DNA of 12,495 bases from Pseudomonadota bacterium. Lineage in GTDB: Bacteria > Pseudomonadota > Gammaproteobacteria > Burkholderiales > Thiobacillaceae. Both the position numbers and the translations under genes were made by a program. Shown here piece by piece: positions 1-7,838 of the stretch. The notes under the pieces are model-generated. The model did no database searches. It had not been told where the DNA came from and worked only from the letters and a program-made list of their open reading frames with translations. The stretch's first letter is position 1. Every line of letters begins with the position of its first letter. The DNA lies in contig JAKACL010000059.1 of the NCBI GenBank assembly GCA_021821425.1, positions 1 through 12,495 of the forward strand, in the 5' to 3' direction.

Positions 1-221
<221 letters not shown>

Positions 222-243
<22 letters not shown>

Positions 244-1214
244 TTCTTCTCAACCATCTCCATCGCCACTTGAATCGCCATCAACAGACTGCCGACTTCC
301 GCACGCCCGGTGCCTGCGAGATCGAGCGCGGTGCCGTGGTCGACCGACGTGCGGATGAAGGGCAGGCCCAGCGTGATGTTCACGCCGGCGCCGAAGCTGG
401 CGTATTTCAGGACCGGCAGCCCCTGGTCGTGGTACATCGCCAGCACGGCGTCGCAGGGTTCGCTGCGAATGCGCGAGAACAGCGTGTCGGCCGGCAGCGG
501 GCCGACCAGATCCATGCCTTCGCGACGCAGTCGAGCGAGCGCGGGTTCGATGCGGTCAATCTCCTCGCGCCCGAGGTGGCCGGATTCACCGGCGTGCGGG
601 TTGAGGCCTGCGACCAGGATGCGCGGCCGAATGACGCCGAATTTGTCCTGCAGATCGGCGTGCAGGATGCGGATCACCTCGTCGAGCAGCGCCGGCGTGA
701 TCGCATCGGCCACCGCGCGCAGCGGCAGGTGGGTGGTGGCCAACGCGACGCGCAGTCCGCCACCGGCGAGCATCATTACCACTTTTTGCGTGCCGCTGTG
801 CTCAGCCAGATATTCGGTGTGGCCGGTGAAGGCGAAGCCTGCATCGTTGACGATGCCCTTGTGCACAGGCGCGGTGACGAGGGCGTGGTAGGCCCCGTTC
901 AGACAACCCTCGATCGCCGCATCCAGCAGCGCCAGCACGTGGGCGCTGTTGTCGGCATCGAGCACGCCCGGGGTGACGGGCGATGCCACCGGGATGTGGC
1001 GCACGTGCAGCGCGCCGGGCGTGTGTTCGGGAATGGCGTCCCCGCCAAGGAAGTCGACCACGATGCCCAGCTGCGTTGCGCGGGCGCGCAGCACGTCGAT
1101 GTCGCCCAGCACCGTCAGTCGGCACGGCAGCGCCTGCTTCGACAGCGCAATGCAGAGGTCGGGGCCGATTCCGGCGGGCTCGCCCGCAGTGAGCGCGAGT
1201 ACGGGCAGGTCCAT
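222..1214 (-). CDS. pdxA: 4-hydroxythreonine-4-phosphate dehydrogenase PdxA
   Basis: PdxA oxidises 4-phosphohydroxy-L-threonine with NAD(P), giving an aminoketone that PdxJ condenses with deoxyxylulose phosphate in pyridoxal 5'-phosphate synthesis. The 330-residue cytosolic protein has the usual length. Visible family motifs are GEPAGIGPDL (11-20), TAPVHKG (114-120), FTGHTEYLAE (129-138), LNPHAGE (204-210), MYHDQGLP (260-267) and LPFIRTSVDHGTALD (284-298). His132, His207 and His262 match the three metal-binding histidines of the family. The ATG start lies 12 bp after the surA stop, without a strong ribosome-binding site, which suggests coupling to surA. The last six residues (G325-S330) and the TAG stop are encoded by the heptamer repeat element, so the original C-terminus has probably been replaced. 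Confidence 0.97.
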
Positions 1215-1226
1215 GCCGGGTTCGGG

Positions 1227-2540
1227 TCAGTCGAGCGGGCGCAGCTCGACGTAGGCCGAATCGCGGATCTGGCGGACCCAGTCTTCGAAGGCCTGCGCGG
1301 CCTTGCGCTCGCGCAGGGCCTGGCGCGCCACGAATTTCTGGCGTTCCTGCGTGACGTCCTGGTCGCGACGTTCCAGCACCTGGATCAGGTGCCAGCCGAA
1401 CGGCGACTGGATCGGCGCGCTGACCTGGCCCGGCTGCAGGGCATCCATCGCCTTCTCGAAGTCGGGCACGGTGTCGCCGGGGTTGATCCAGCCGAGGTCG
1501 CCGCCCTTGGCGGCGGTGCCATCCTCGGAATGCAGGCGCGCCAGTTCGTCGAATTTCACGCCGTTGTCGATGCGTTCCTTCAATTGCAGCAGGCGGGCGC
1601 GGGCATCGGCTTCGGAGGTGATCTCGTTGGTCTTGATCAGGATGTGGCGGACGTGGGTCTGGGTGACGCTGAGCTTGGCGTCGAGTCCGCGCTTGTCGTG
1701 CAGCTTGAGGATATGAAAACCGTTGCCGCTTCTCAGCAGCGGACTGACCTGGCCGGGCTGCAGCGTCTTCAGGGCCTCGGCGTACAGGGTCGGCATCTTG
1801 CCGCTGGCGCGCCAGCCGAACGCGCCGCCCTCCAGCGCGTTGGGCGCGTCCGAATGGCTGGCCGACAACTGGGCGAAATCGACACCCTTGGCAAGCTGCG
1901 CCAGCACATCCTCGGCGCGGGCGCGACGTGCCTGCACCTGCTCGGATGACGCGTTTTCCGGCACCGTGACGAGAATGTGTGAAAAGTTGTATTCGGTCTC
2001 GACCCCTTGCTGCACCTGCGTTTGCAGATAACCCTCGATCTCGGCATCGCTGACCGTGATGCGGTTGTCGACATCGCGTTCGCGGGCGCGCGCGATCAGC
2101 ATTTCGTTGCGGATGGTGGCGCGCAGGGTGTCGAGCGTCTGGCCTTCGCGTTCCAGTGCGGCGGCCAGCCCCGCCATGTCGAGCTTGTTCTGTGCGGCGA
2201 TGCGCTGCAGCGCTCGCTCGACCAGCGTGGGGTCGATCCGCACGCCCGTGGCGCGGGCATGCTGCTGCAGCGCCAGTTCGGTCACCATGCGCTCGAGCAG
2301 CTGTTTCTCGATGACGTCGCGCGGTGGCAAGGGCGTGTTCTGGCGCGCGAGGTTGCGGGTGACTTCAGCGTAGCGCCGGTTGAGCTCCAGGCGCGTGATG
2401 ATCTCGTCGTTGACGACGGCGACGATGTGGTCGAGCGGCGTGATGGCCGCGTGCGCCGGCAGCAGCGTCGAGGCGGCGAGCAGCAGCAGGGCCAGCACGG
2501 ACTGCGGGCGGTGCCATTCAGGGCGTTTGAAGAAGTTCAT
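1227..2540 (-). CDS. surA: Periplasmic chaperone / peptidyl-prolyl isomerase SurA
   Basis: SurA escorts unfolded outer-membrane proteins across the periplasm to the BAM complex; LptD is a known client in E. coli. With the ATG at 2540 the protein has 437 residues, in the normal range. A Sec signal peptide (about 1-31, hydrophobic VLALLLLAASTLLP, cleavage near AHA|AITP) precedes the SurA_N chaperone domain with V-V-N-D-E-I-I-T-R-L-E-L (42-53). Two parvulin domains follow at about 183-284 (FSHILV, GGAFGW, GNGFHILKL) and 294-393 (VRHILI, GGDLGW, PFGWHLIQV). A C-terminal helix completes the chaperone core. An in-frame GTG 24 bp upstream is possible, but the ATG gives a cleaner signal peptide and has an AGG a short distance upstream. 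The gene overlaps the lptD 3' end by 23 bp. Confidence 0.95.
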   Translation of the reverse strand: MNFFKRPEWHRPQSVLALLLLAASTLLPAHAAITPLDHIVAVVNDEIITRLELNRRYAEVTRNLARQNTPLPPRDVIEKQLLERMVTELALQQHARATGVRIDPTLVERALQRIAAQNKLDMAGLAAALEREGQTLDTLRATIRNEMLIARARERDVDNRITVSDAEIEGYLQTQVQQGVETEYNFSHILVTVPENASSEQVQARRARAEDVLAQLAKGVDFAQLSASHSDAPNALEGGAFGWRASGKMPTLYAEALKTLQPGQVSPLLRSGNGFHILKLHDKRGLDAKLSVTQTHVRHILIKTNEITSEADARARLLQLKERIDNGVKFDELARLHSEDGTAAKGGDLGWINPGDTVPDFEKAMDALQPGQVSAPIQSPFGWHLIQVLERRDQDVTQERQKFVARQALRERKAAQAFEDWVRQIRDSAYVELRPLD

Positions 2541-4710
2541 TGCTTGGCCTGTATCCGGGAACACTTTGTTTCAAAACGTCGAGCGGGTTGGAGCCGAGGC
2601 GCCCCATGCCGTTCAACTCGAGCTGGAAGAACAGCGCATCGGTCGACTGGTCTTCCTTGGTGGCGAGGCGCTGGAACACCGCGCGCACCGCCCAGCAGCC
2701 GCCATTGTATTCAACCCCCGCCAGGCCTTCGACCAGCTTGTCGTCCTGGAAGGAATAGTTGTAGCGGAACATGCCGTACCAGCGATCGCCCAGCGGCCAT
2801 TGACCCGACAGATCGATCTGCTCGGTGGTTTGGTCAATGAAGCGGTAGCCGAAGTTCAACGCGCGGCCGGGGCCGGGCCGGTAGGATGCGCCGAGGTTCT
2901 GGCGGATGGTGGTGCCGCTCTCGGTGTCGAGCTGCCAGGCGGTATTGACACGCCAGTCGCGCGTGATCTGCCCGCTGACGGCCACCAGCAAATCGGTGGC
3001 GCTGGTGGTGCGCGGCGCCACGCCGGGCAGCGTCACCAGCTGGTCGCTGAAATAATAGCGTTGGCCCAGGGTGACCTGCAGCCGTTCCAGTCCGCTGCCC
3101 GCTTCGACGAAGCGGCTGGTGATGGCGACCGTCAGCTGGTTGGCGTCGTTGATGCGGTCGCCGCCGACGAACTGGTTTTCGGTGAACATCTGGGCATAGC
3201 TGAAATCCATCGCCGCCGTGTCGAATATCGGGATCGCGCTCTGGTCGCGATAGGGCGCATACACATAATAGGCACGCGGCTCCAGCGTCTGCTCGTAGTC
3301 CACGCCGGCAAACCGGAACGGGCGGTCGAATGCCACGCCGGTGTCGAGGCTGAAGATGGGCACATTGCGCGTGATGCGGCGCTCGGGAGCGCTGTCGTCC
3401 AGCGTGTAGTGGCTGCTGTGCCAGCCGATCTGCGGGGTGAGGAATCCGAATGGGTTGGTGAGCGGCAGCCGCAGCGTGGGGTAGGCCAGCACCCGGGTCC
3501 CTTCGATATTGGTGGGATGGGCAAACCGGGTGGCCTCGCTGTCCAGCTTGAATTCGAGGCCGTTGCCGAAGGTATGCCACATGCCCGCCCGCGCGTGCGG
3601 GAGCCGCGCATAGGGCTCGGCAATCGGCGTGGGCGAGGTGGAGTCCTGCAGCGTCTGGAAGCTTTGCGCGCGCAGGTCGGCGTACCAATTGTCATGCTGG
3701 GTGGTGACCCAGGCTTCGCGGTTGAGGTGGGTGATCGAGGTGACGGAAATGAGGTTGGACAGGTCGCGGAAATAGTCGTCGTCCGACACGCGGTTGACCT
3801 GCATGCCGGCGTGGGTGCTCGCGTTCAGGCGATAGGTGTTGTTGAGCACCGCGCTCCAGCGCGAGCGACCGGCCTCGTTGTCATTCGGCAGGTACTCGAG
3901 GCGGTTGTCCCCGTAGGCCTTATCCAGCAGGTAGCGGAATTCGGCGCCCAGCTGTACGCCCCGCTTCGACAGCAGGCGGGGATACAGCGTGGCGTCGTAA
4001 TTCGGAGCGAGATTCAGATAGTAGGGCACCAGGATGTCGAGGCCGCTGCGCTCGGTGGTGCCGATCGTGGGCGCCAGCACGCCGGTCTTGCGCTCGTTGT
4101 TGAGCGGGAAGTTCATCCACGGCGTATACAGGATAGGGGCGCCGAGAAAATGCAGCGAGGCATTGCGCGCAGTGCCCACGTTGCGGGTCTTGTCGATGTC
4201 GAGGTCGCCCACCTTGAGGTACCAGTCCTCGTTGTCGGCCGAGCACGTGGTGTAGGTGGCGTCGCGCAGCTTGTAGTGGTTCTTGTCGATGAAATCGATG
4301 TGGTCGGCATCGCCGCGCCCCGGCTGGGCCGTCAGCTGGTACACCGGCTGGGTGAGCTCGCCGCTGTAGTCATCGAGATCGAGCCTGAGCAGGTCGCCGC
4401 TCACCAGCAGCGCAGGCTGTTCCAGCCGCACCTGGCCGCGGGCCTCGACGGTATTGAGCGAGGTGTTGTAGCGCAGCCAGTTGGCAAAAAAGTTCTGACC
4501 GGCCTGACGGGCTTCGACGCGGCCGCTGGCTTCGATGACATTGGGCTCGGCCGATTCGATGCGGTCGGCGGTCAGGAACATCGGACCGTCCGGGCCGGCC
4601 ACCGCAGAGCCTTTCAGCTCGACATCCTTTTTCAGCGCGAGCCCGTCCGCTGCTGCGGACGAGGCAGCCAGCAACAGGACGAAAAACGCAAAGCCGGGCA
4701 GGGTGTGCAA
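2518..4710 (-). CDS. lptD: LPS-assembly outer-membrane protein LptD
   Basis: LptD, plugged by LptE, is the outer-membrane barrel that places lipopolysaccharide in the outer leaflet. From a TTG start at 4710 it has 730 residues. The order is signal peptide (hydrophobic LPGFAFFVLLLAASSAAA), an OstA/LptA-like jellyroll domain (about 25-135), then the LptD barrel (about 150-730). Barrel motifs include GAPILYTPWMNFP and DATLYPRLLSKRG, with the family's conserved C-terminal strands. There are only two cysteines: Cys156 in TTCSADNEDWY and Cys672 in NGGCWAVR. E. coli has four. The start is uncertain: a TTG at 4767 also opens this frame but would overlap amgK by 15 bp and has no ribosome-binding site, while a TAA at 4771-4773 blocks any earlier start. 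Neither version has Lys or Arg ahead of the hydrophobic core, which is unusual. Confidence 0.94.
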   Translation of the reverse strand: MHTLPGFAFFVLLLAASSAAADGLALKKDVELKGSAVAGPDGPMFLTADRIESAEPNVIEASGRVEARQAGQNFFANWLRYNTSLNTVEARGQVRLEQPALLVSGDLLRLDLDDYSGELTQPVYQLTAQPGRGDADHIDFIDKNHYKLRDATYTTCSADNEDWYLKVGDLDIDKTRNVGTARNASLHFLGAPILYTPWMNFPLNNERKTGVLAPTIGTTERSGLDILVPYYLNLAPNYDATLYPRLLSKRGVQLGAEFRYLLDKAYGDNRLEYLPNDNEAGRSRWSAVLNNTYRLNASTHAGMQVNRVSDDDYFRDLSNLISVTSITHLNREAWVTTQHDNWYADLRAQSFQTLQDSTSPTPIAEPYARLPHARAGMWHTFGNGLEFKLDSEATRFAHPTNIEGTRVLAYPTLRLPLTNPFGFLTPQIGWHSSHYTLDDSAPERRITRNVPIFSLDTGVAFDRPFRFAGVDYEQTLEPRAYYVYAPYRDQSAIPIFDTAAMDFSYAQMFTENQFVGGDRINDANQLTVAITSRFVEAGSGLERLQVTLGQRYYFSDQLVTLPGVAPRTTSATDLLVAVSGQITRDWRVNTAWQLDTESGTTIRQNLGASYRPGPGRALNFGYRFIDQTTEQIDLSGQWPLGDRWYGMFRYNYSFQDDKLVEGLAGVEYNGGCWAVRAVFQRLATKEDQSTDALFFQLELNGMGRLGSNPLDVLKQSVPGYRPSNELLQTP

Positions 4711-4752
4711 GGATGTAAAATCCGGAAGTTCGTTATTCGGAGCAGTGTGGCT
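4711..4752. promoter_or_regulatory. Divergent lptD / amgK start region
   Basis: This 42-bp gap separates the probable starts of the leftward lptD operon and the rightward amgK operon, so at least the amgK promoter should lie here or just inside lptD. On the plus strand TAAAAT (4716-4721) resembles a sigma-70 -10 box, directly preceded by TG, but no good -35 box is seen 17 bp upstream. GGAG (4739-4742) is a possible ribosome-binding site for the amgK GTG at 4753, at a rather long spacing of 10 bases. I could not pick out a convincing lptD promoter. It may lie inside the amgK 5' end. Confidence 0.35.
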
Positions 4753-5760
4753 GTGGAACGTTTGCAAGCATTAAAGGAGTGGGCCGCCCGACAACTGGGG
4801 GGCGATTCACTGGATATCGCCCCGGCGTCGGCGGACGCCAGCTTCCGCCGTTATTTTCGCGTCACTGCCAAAGGCCGCGATTATATCGTGATGGACGCCC
4901 CCCCGGCGCACGAGGATTGCCGGCCTTTCATTGCGGTCGCCCGGCTGTTTGCCGACGCCGGGGTGCACGTGCCGCAGGTGCTGGCGCAGGACCTGGACCA
5001 GGGGTTCTTGCTGTTGACCGACCTCGGCGACACCACATACCTGTCGGCGCTTAACGAAGCCGGGTCCGATCAGGCCGCGATACGCGCGCTGTATCTGGCG
5101 TCGAACGACGCGCTGATCCGTATCCAGCAGGCCAGCCGCCCCGGCGTGCTGCCGGCATACGACCGCGCGCTGCTGACCCGCGAGCTGATGCTGTTCCCGG
5201 ACTGGTATGTGGCGAAGCACCTCGGCATCGACATGAAGGACGCGCACAAGGCCCTGCTCGACACCGTGTTCGAACGGATCCTGACCAACAACCTGGCGCA
5301 GCCGCAGGTCTACGTGCACCGCGACTGGCATTCGCGCAACCTGATGGTGAGCGAGCCCAACCCCGGCATCCTCGATTTCCAGGACGCGGTCTACGGCCCC
5401 ATCACCTACGACCTCGCCTCGCTCTACCGCGATGCCTACATCCAGTGGGACGAGGAGCAGCAGCTCGACTGGGTGATCCGCTACTGGGAGAAGGCGCGCG
5501 CCGCGCGTCTGCCGGTGCCCGACGACTTCGGCGCTTTCTGGCGCGATTTCGAATGGATGGGCGCGCAGCGCCACATCAAGGTGCTCGGCATTTTCGCGCG
5601 GCTGTATCACCGCGACGGCAAGGACGGGTATCTGAAGGACATGCCACGGGTAATGGGGTATTTGCGTAAAGTATGCGAGCGCTACGACGAGTTGAAGCCC
5701 TTGCTGTTTTTGCTGGATGGGTTGCAGGACAGGCAGCCGCAGGTGGGGTATACATTTTAG
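4753..5760 (+). CDS. amgK: N-acetylmuramate/N-acetylglucosamine 1-kinase AmgK
   Basis: AmgK phosphorylates recovered MurNAc (and GlcNAc) at the anomeric position. It is the step before MurU in the peptidoglycan recycling route characterised in Pseudomonas putida, which bypasses de novo UDP-MurNAc synthesis and the fosfomycin target MurA. The 335-residue cytosolic protein has an aminoglycoside-phosphotransferase/choline-kinase fold. The N-lobe has ASADASFRRYFRV (25-37). The catalytic loop VHRDWHSRNLM (188-198) holds Asp191 and Asn196, and metal-binding ILDFQDA is at 206-212. The frame stays open far upstream, antisense to lptD, so the start was chosen by homology to the family N-terminus: GTG 4753 with GGAG ten bases upstream. 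GTG 4747 is an alternative. The TAG stop lies inside the second heptamer repeat. It is followed by murU, its usual partner. Confidence 0.93.
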   Translation: MERLQALKEWAARQLGGDSLDIAPASADASFRRYFRVTAKGRDYIVMDAPPAHEDCRPFIAVARLFADAGVHVPQVLAQDLDQGFLLLTDLGDTTYLSALNEAGSDQAAIRALYLASNDALIRIQQASRPGVLPAYDRALLTRELMLFPDWYVAKHLGIDMKDAHKALLDTVFERILTNNLAQPQVYVHRDWHSRNLMVSEPNPGILDFQDAVYGPITYDLASLYRDAYIQWDEEQQLDWVIRYWEKARAARLPVPDDFGAFWRDFEWMGAQRHIKVLGIFARLYHRDGKDGYLKDMPRVMGYLRKVCERYDELKPLLFLLDGLQDRQPQVGYTF

Positions 5761-5817
5761 GATTTAGGGGCCAGGGGCCAGGGGCTAGGGGCTAGGGGCT
5801 GGATCCTGATTCCTGAC
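5755..5817. repeat. 7-bp tandem repeat element (locus 2)
   Basis: Nine uninterrupted heptamer registers can be read: TTTTAGG, ATTTAGG, GGCCAGG twice, GGCTAGG twice, GGCTGGA, then TCCTGAT and TCCTGAC. The last two switch to the complementary, C-rich sense. Five GGGG tracts (from 5767, 5774, 5781, 5788 and 5795) with three-base spacers make a strong quadruplex candidate, here on the coding strand, so in the mRNA too. The element shares the 12-mer TTAGGATTTAGG (5757-5768) with locus 1, where it lies on the minus strand at 239-228. In both places this 12-mer sits at a gene's 3' end. Here it contains the amgK stop codon. It occupies most of the amgK-murU gap. Confidence 0.88.
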
Positions 5818-5833
5818 ACAATCGAAAACACGC

Positions 5834-6547
5834 ATGCGCACAGACAAGACACACACTGCAATGATCCTCGCCGCGGGCCGCGGCGAGCGCATGCGCCCGC
5901 TGACCGACCATGCGCCCAAGCCCATGCTGGTGGTCGGCGGCAAGCCGCTCATCGTCTGGCATATCGAACGCCTGCGTGCGGCAGGCTTCACGCAGATCGT
6001 CATCAACCACGCCCATCTCGGTCAGCAGATCGAAGACGCGTTGGGGAACGGCGCCGCCTTCGGCGTGACGATTGCGTATTCGCGCGAGGGCAGCGCGCTG
6101 GAAACCGCGGGCGGCATCGCCACGGCCTTGCCGCTGATTGGGGTCGACGTGTTCCCGGTGGTCAACGGCGACATCTTCTGCGAATACGATTTCAGCCGGC
6201 TGGCCGAGCCGATGGCGCGGCTTGCGGCCGGGCGTGACCAGACGCATCTGGTGCTGATCGACAATCCGCCGCATCACCCGCAGGGCGATTTCGTCCTCGA
6301 CGGCGGGCGCTTGACGACTGCCGGCATGCCGTCCGCCTCGCGCCTGACCTTCTCGGGCATCGGGGTTTACCACCGCGCGCTGTTCGCCGGCACCCCAGCG
6401 GGCGAAAAAGCCCCACTGGCGCCGCTGTTGCGGCAGGCGATCGACGCCGGGCGCGCGAGCGGCGAACATTTCGGCGGCCGCTGGGTCGATGTAGGGACGC
6501 CCGAACGATTGCAACAACTCGACGAAAGCCTGCGCACCCATGTTTGA
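5834..6547 (+). CDS. murU: N-acetylmuramate-1-phosphate uridylyltransferase MurU
   Basis: MurU transfers UMP from UTP to MurNAc-1-phosphate, giving UDP-MurNAc, the last step of the recycling shortcut begun by AmgK. The 237-residue protein is a sugar-phosphate nucleotidyltransferase. It has the nucleotide-binding loop MILAAGRGERMRPLTDHAPKP (10-30), LETAGGI (89-95), the metal site VVNGDIF (109-115), TFSGIGVY (172-179) and WVDVGTPERL (217-226). Family members generally begin close to the M-I-L-A-A-G loop, so ATG 5861 (residue 10) is a possible alternative start. Neither ATG has a clear Shine-Dalgarno sequence, because the upstream gap is taken up by the heptamer repeat. The substrate is assigned mainly from pairing with amgK. 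By sequence alone, other glucose-1-phosphate-type nucleotidyltransferases look similar. It overlaps pepP by 8 bp. Confidence 0.92.
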   Translation: MRTDKTHTAMILAAGRGERMRPLTDHAPKPMLVVGGKPLIVWHIERLRAAGFTQIVINHAHLGQQIEDALGNGAAFGVTIAYSREGSALETAGGIATALPLIGVDVFPVVNGDIFCEYDFSRLAEPMARLAAGRDQTHLVLIDNPPHHPQGDFVLDGGRLTTAGMPSASRLTFSGIGVYHRALFAGTPAGEKAPLAPLLRQAIDAGRASGEHFGGRWVDVGTPERLQQLDESLRTHV

Positions 6548-7838
6548 CCCTGCCCTCCATGCCGACCGCCGCGCGCGGCTTGCCGCCCAGCTTGGCGACG
6601 GCATCGCCATCGTCGCCACCGCGCCGGAAGTGCCGCGCAACCGCGACACCCACTACCCCTACCGGCACGACAGCTATTTCTACTGGCTGACCGGCTTCGC
6701 CGAGCCCGAGGCGGTGGTGGTCGTGATCGGGGGCGACGCCCCCGAGAACATCCTGTTCTGTCGCGAAAAGGATGAGACGCGTGAGATATGGGACGGTTTC
6801 CGTTACGGGCCGGCGGCGGCGCGCGAGCACTTCGGATTCGATGCCGCGTATTCGATCAATGAACTCGATGCCAGGCTGCCTGACCTGATGGGCAATCGTA
6901 CGCGGCTCGCCTACGCGGTGGGTCAGGACCCGGCGTGGGATGCGCGGGTGATCGGCTGGCTCAACACGGTACGCACGAAGACGCGGCAGGGCATCCTCGC
7001 CCCGGGCGAGATCCTCGACGTGCGGCATGCGCTCGACGAGATGCGCCTGATCAAGGATGCCCACGAACTCGCGCTGATGCGCCGCGCTGCCGAGATTTCC
7101 AGCGGTGCGCATCGCGCCGCGATGCGCGCCGCCCGGCCGGGCGGTCACGAATATGAAATCGAGGCGGAACTGCTGTCCGCCTTCCGCCGCGGCGGCGCCG
7201 AAGCGCCGGCCTATACCTCCATCGTCGCCAGCGGCGCCAACGCCTGCGTGCTGCATTACGTCTTCAACAACCAGCCGCTCAAGGACGGCGACCTGCTGCT
7301 GATCGACGCTGCCGCCGAGTTCGGCAGCTATGCCGCCGACATCACCCGCACCTTCCCGGTCAACGGCCGCTACTCGCCGGCGCAGAAGGATGCCTACGAG
7401 CTGGTGCTGGCGGCGCAGGCGGCGGCCATCGACGCGGTGCGCCCGGGCAATCACTGGAACGCGCCGCACGACGCGGCGGTGCGCGTGCTGACCCAGGGCA
7501 TGGTCGATCTCAAATTGCTGACAGGCGAAGTCGACGGCCTGATCGAATCGAAGGCCTACGACCGTTTCTACATGCACCGCACCGGCCACTGGCTGGGACT
7601 CGACGTGCACGATGCCGGCGAATACAAGCTCAATGGCGCGTGGCGGCCGTTGCAGCCCGGCATGACGCTGACCGTCGAGCCGGGACTCTACATCCGCCCG
7701 GCGGACGACGTGCCCGAAGCGCTGTGGAACATCGGCATCCGCATCGAGGACGACGTCGCGGTGACCGAATCCGGCTGCGAGGTGCTGACCACGCCGCCGA
7801 AAACCGTGGCCGAGATCGAAGACTGGATGCGGCAGTGA
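6540..7838 (+). CDS. pepP: Xaa-Pro aminopeptidase (AMPP, peptidase M24B)
   Basis: This cytosolic metallopeptidase releases the N-terminal residue from peptides whose second residue is proline. Its 432 residues match the family length. An AMP_N domain (about 1-130, with HYPYRHDSYFYWLTGF at 38-53) precedes the pita-bread M24 domain (about 170-415). All five dinuclear-metal ligands are visible: Asp256 and Asp267 (LLIDAAAEFGSYAADITRTF, from 253), His350 (HRTGHWLGLDVHD), Glu380 (TVEPGLY) and Glu403 (RIEDDV). The catalytic-pocket histidine in CVLHYVFNN (236-244) is also present. The ATG lies within the last codons of murU, and the stop overlaps the ubiH GTG (GTGA). It is therefore probably translated by coupling in an amgK-murU-pepP-ubi transcript. 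pepP next to ubiH is a common proteobacterial arrangement, with no known metabolic link. Confidence 0.96.
   Translation: MFDPALHADRRARLAAQLGDGIAIVATAPEVPRNRDTHYPYRHDSYFYWLTGFAEPEAVVVVIGGDAPENILFCREKDETREIWDGFRYGPAAAREHFGFDAAYSINELDARLPDLMGNRTRLAYAVGQDPAWDARVIGWLNTVRTKTRQGILAPGEILDVRHALDEMRLIKDAHELALMRRAAEISSGAHRAAMRAARPGGHEYEIEAELLSAFRRGGAEAPAYTSIVASGANACVLHYVFNNQPLKDGDLLLIDAAAEFGSYAADITRTFPVNGRYSPAQKDAYELVLAAQAAAIDAVRPGNHWNAPHDAAVRVLTQGMVDLKLLTGEVDGLIESKAYDRFYMHRTGHWLGLDVHDAGEYKLNGAWRPLQPGMTLTVEPGLYIRPADDVPEALWNIGIRIEDDVAVTESGCEVLTTPPKTVAEIEDWMRQ

Noticed and set aside
270..1949. Plus-strand open frame of about 560 codons across pdxA and surA
   Set aside because: It is antisense to two well-conserved genes and its translation has no recognisable motif.
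2380..4752. Very long plus-strand open frame antisense to surA and lptD, continuous with amgK
   Set aside because: It lies opposite two clear genes, its translation shows no domain and is low-complexity (rich in Gly, Val, Arg, Gln), and only the part from 4753 onward is a recognisable protein. Stop-poor antisense frames are expected at high GC.
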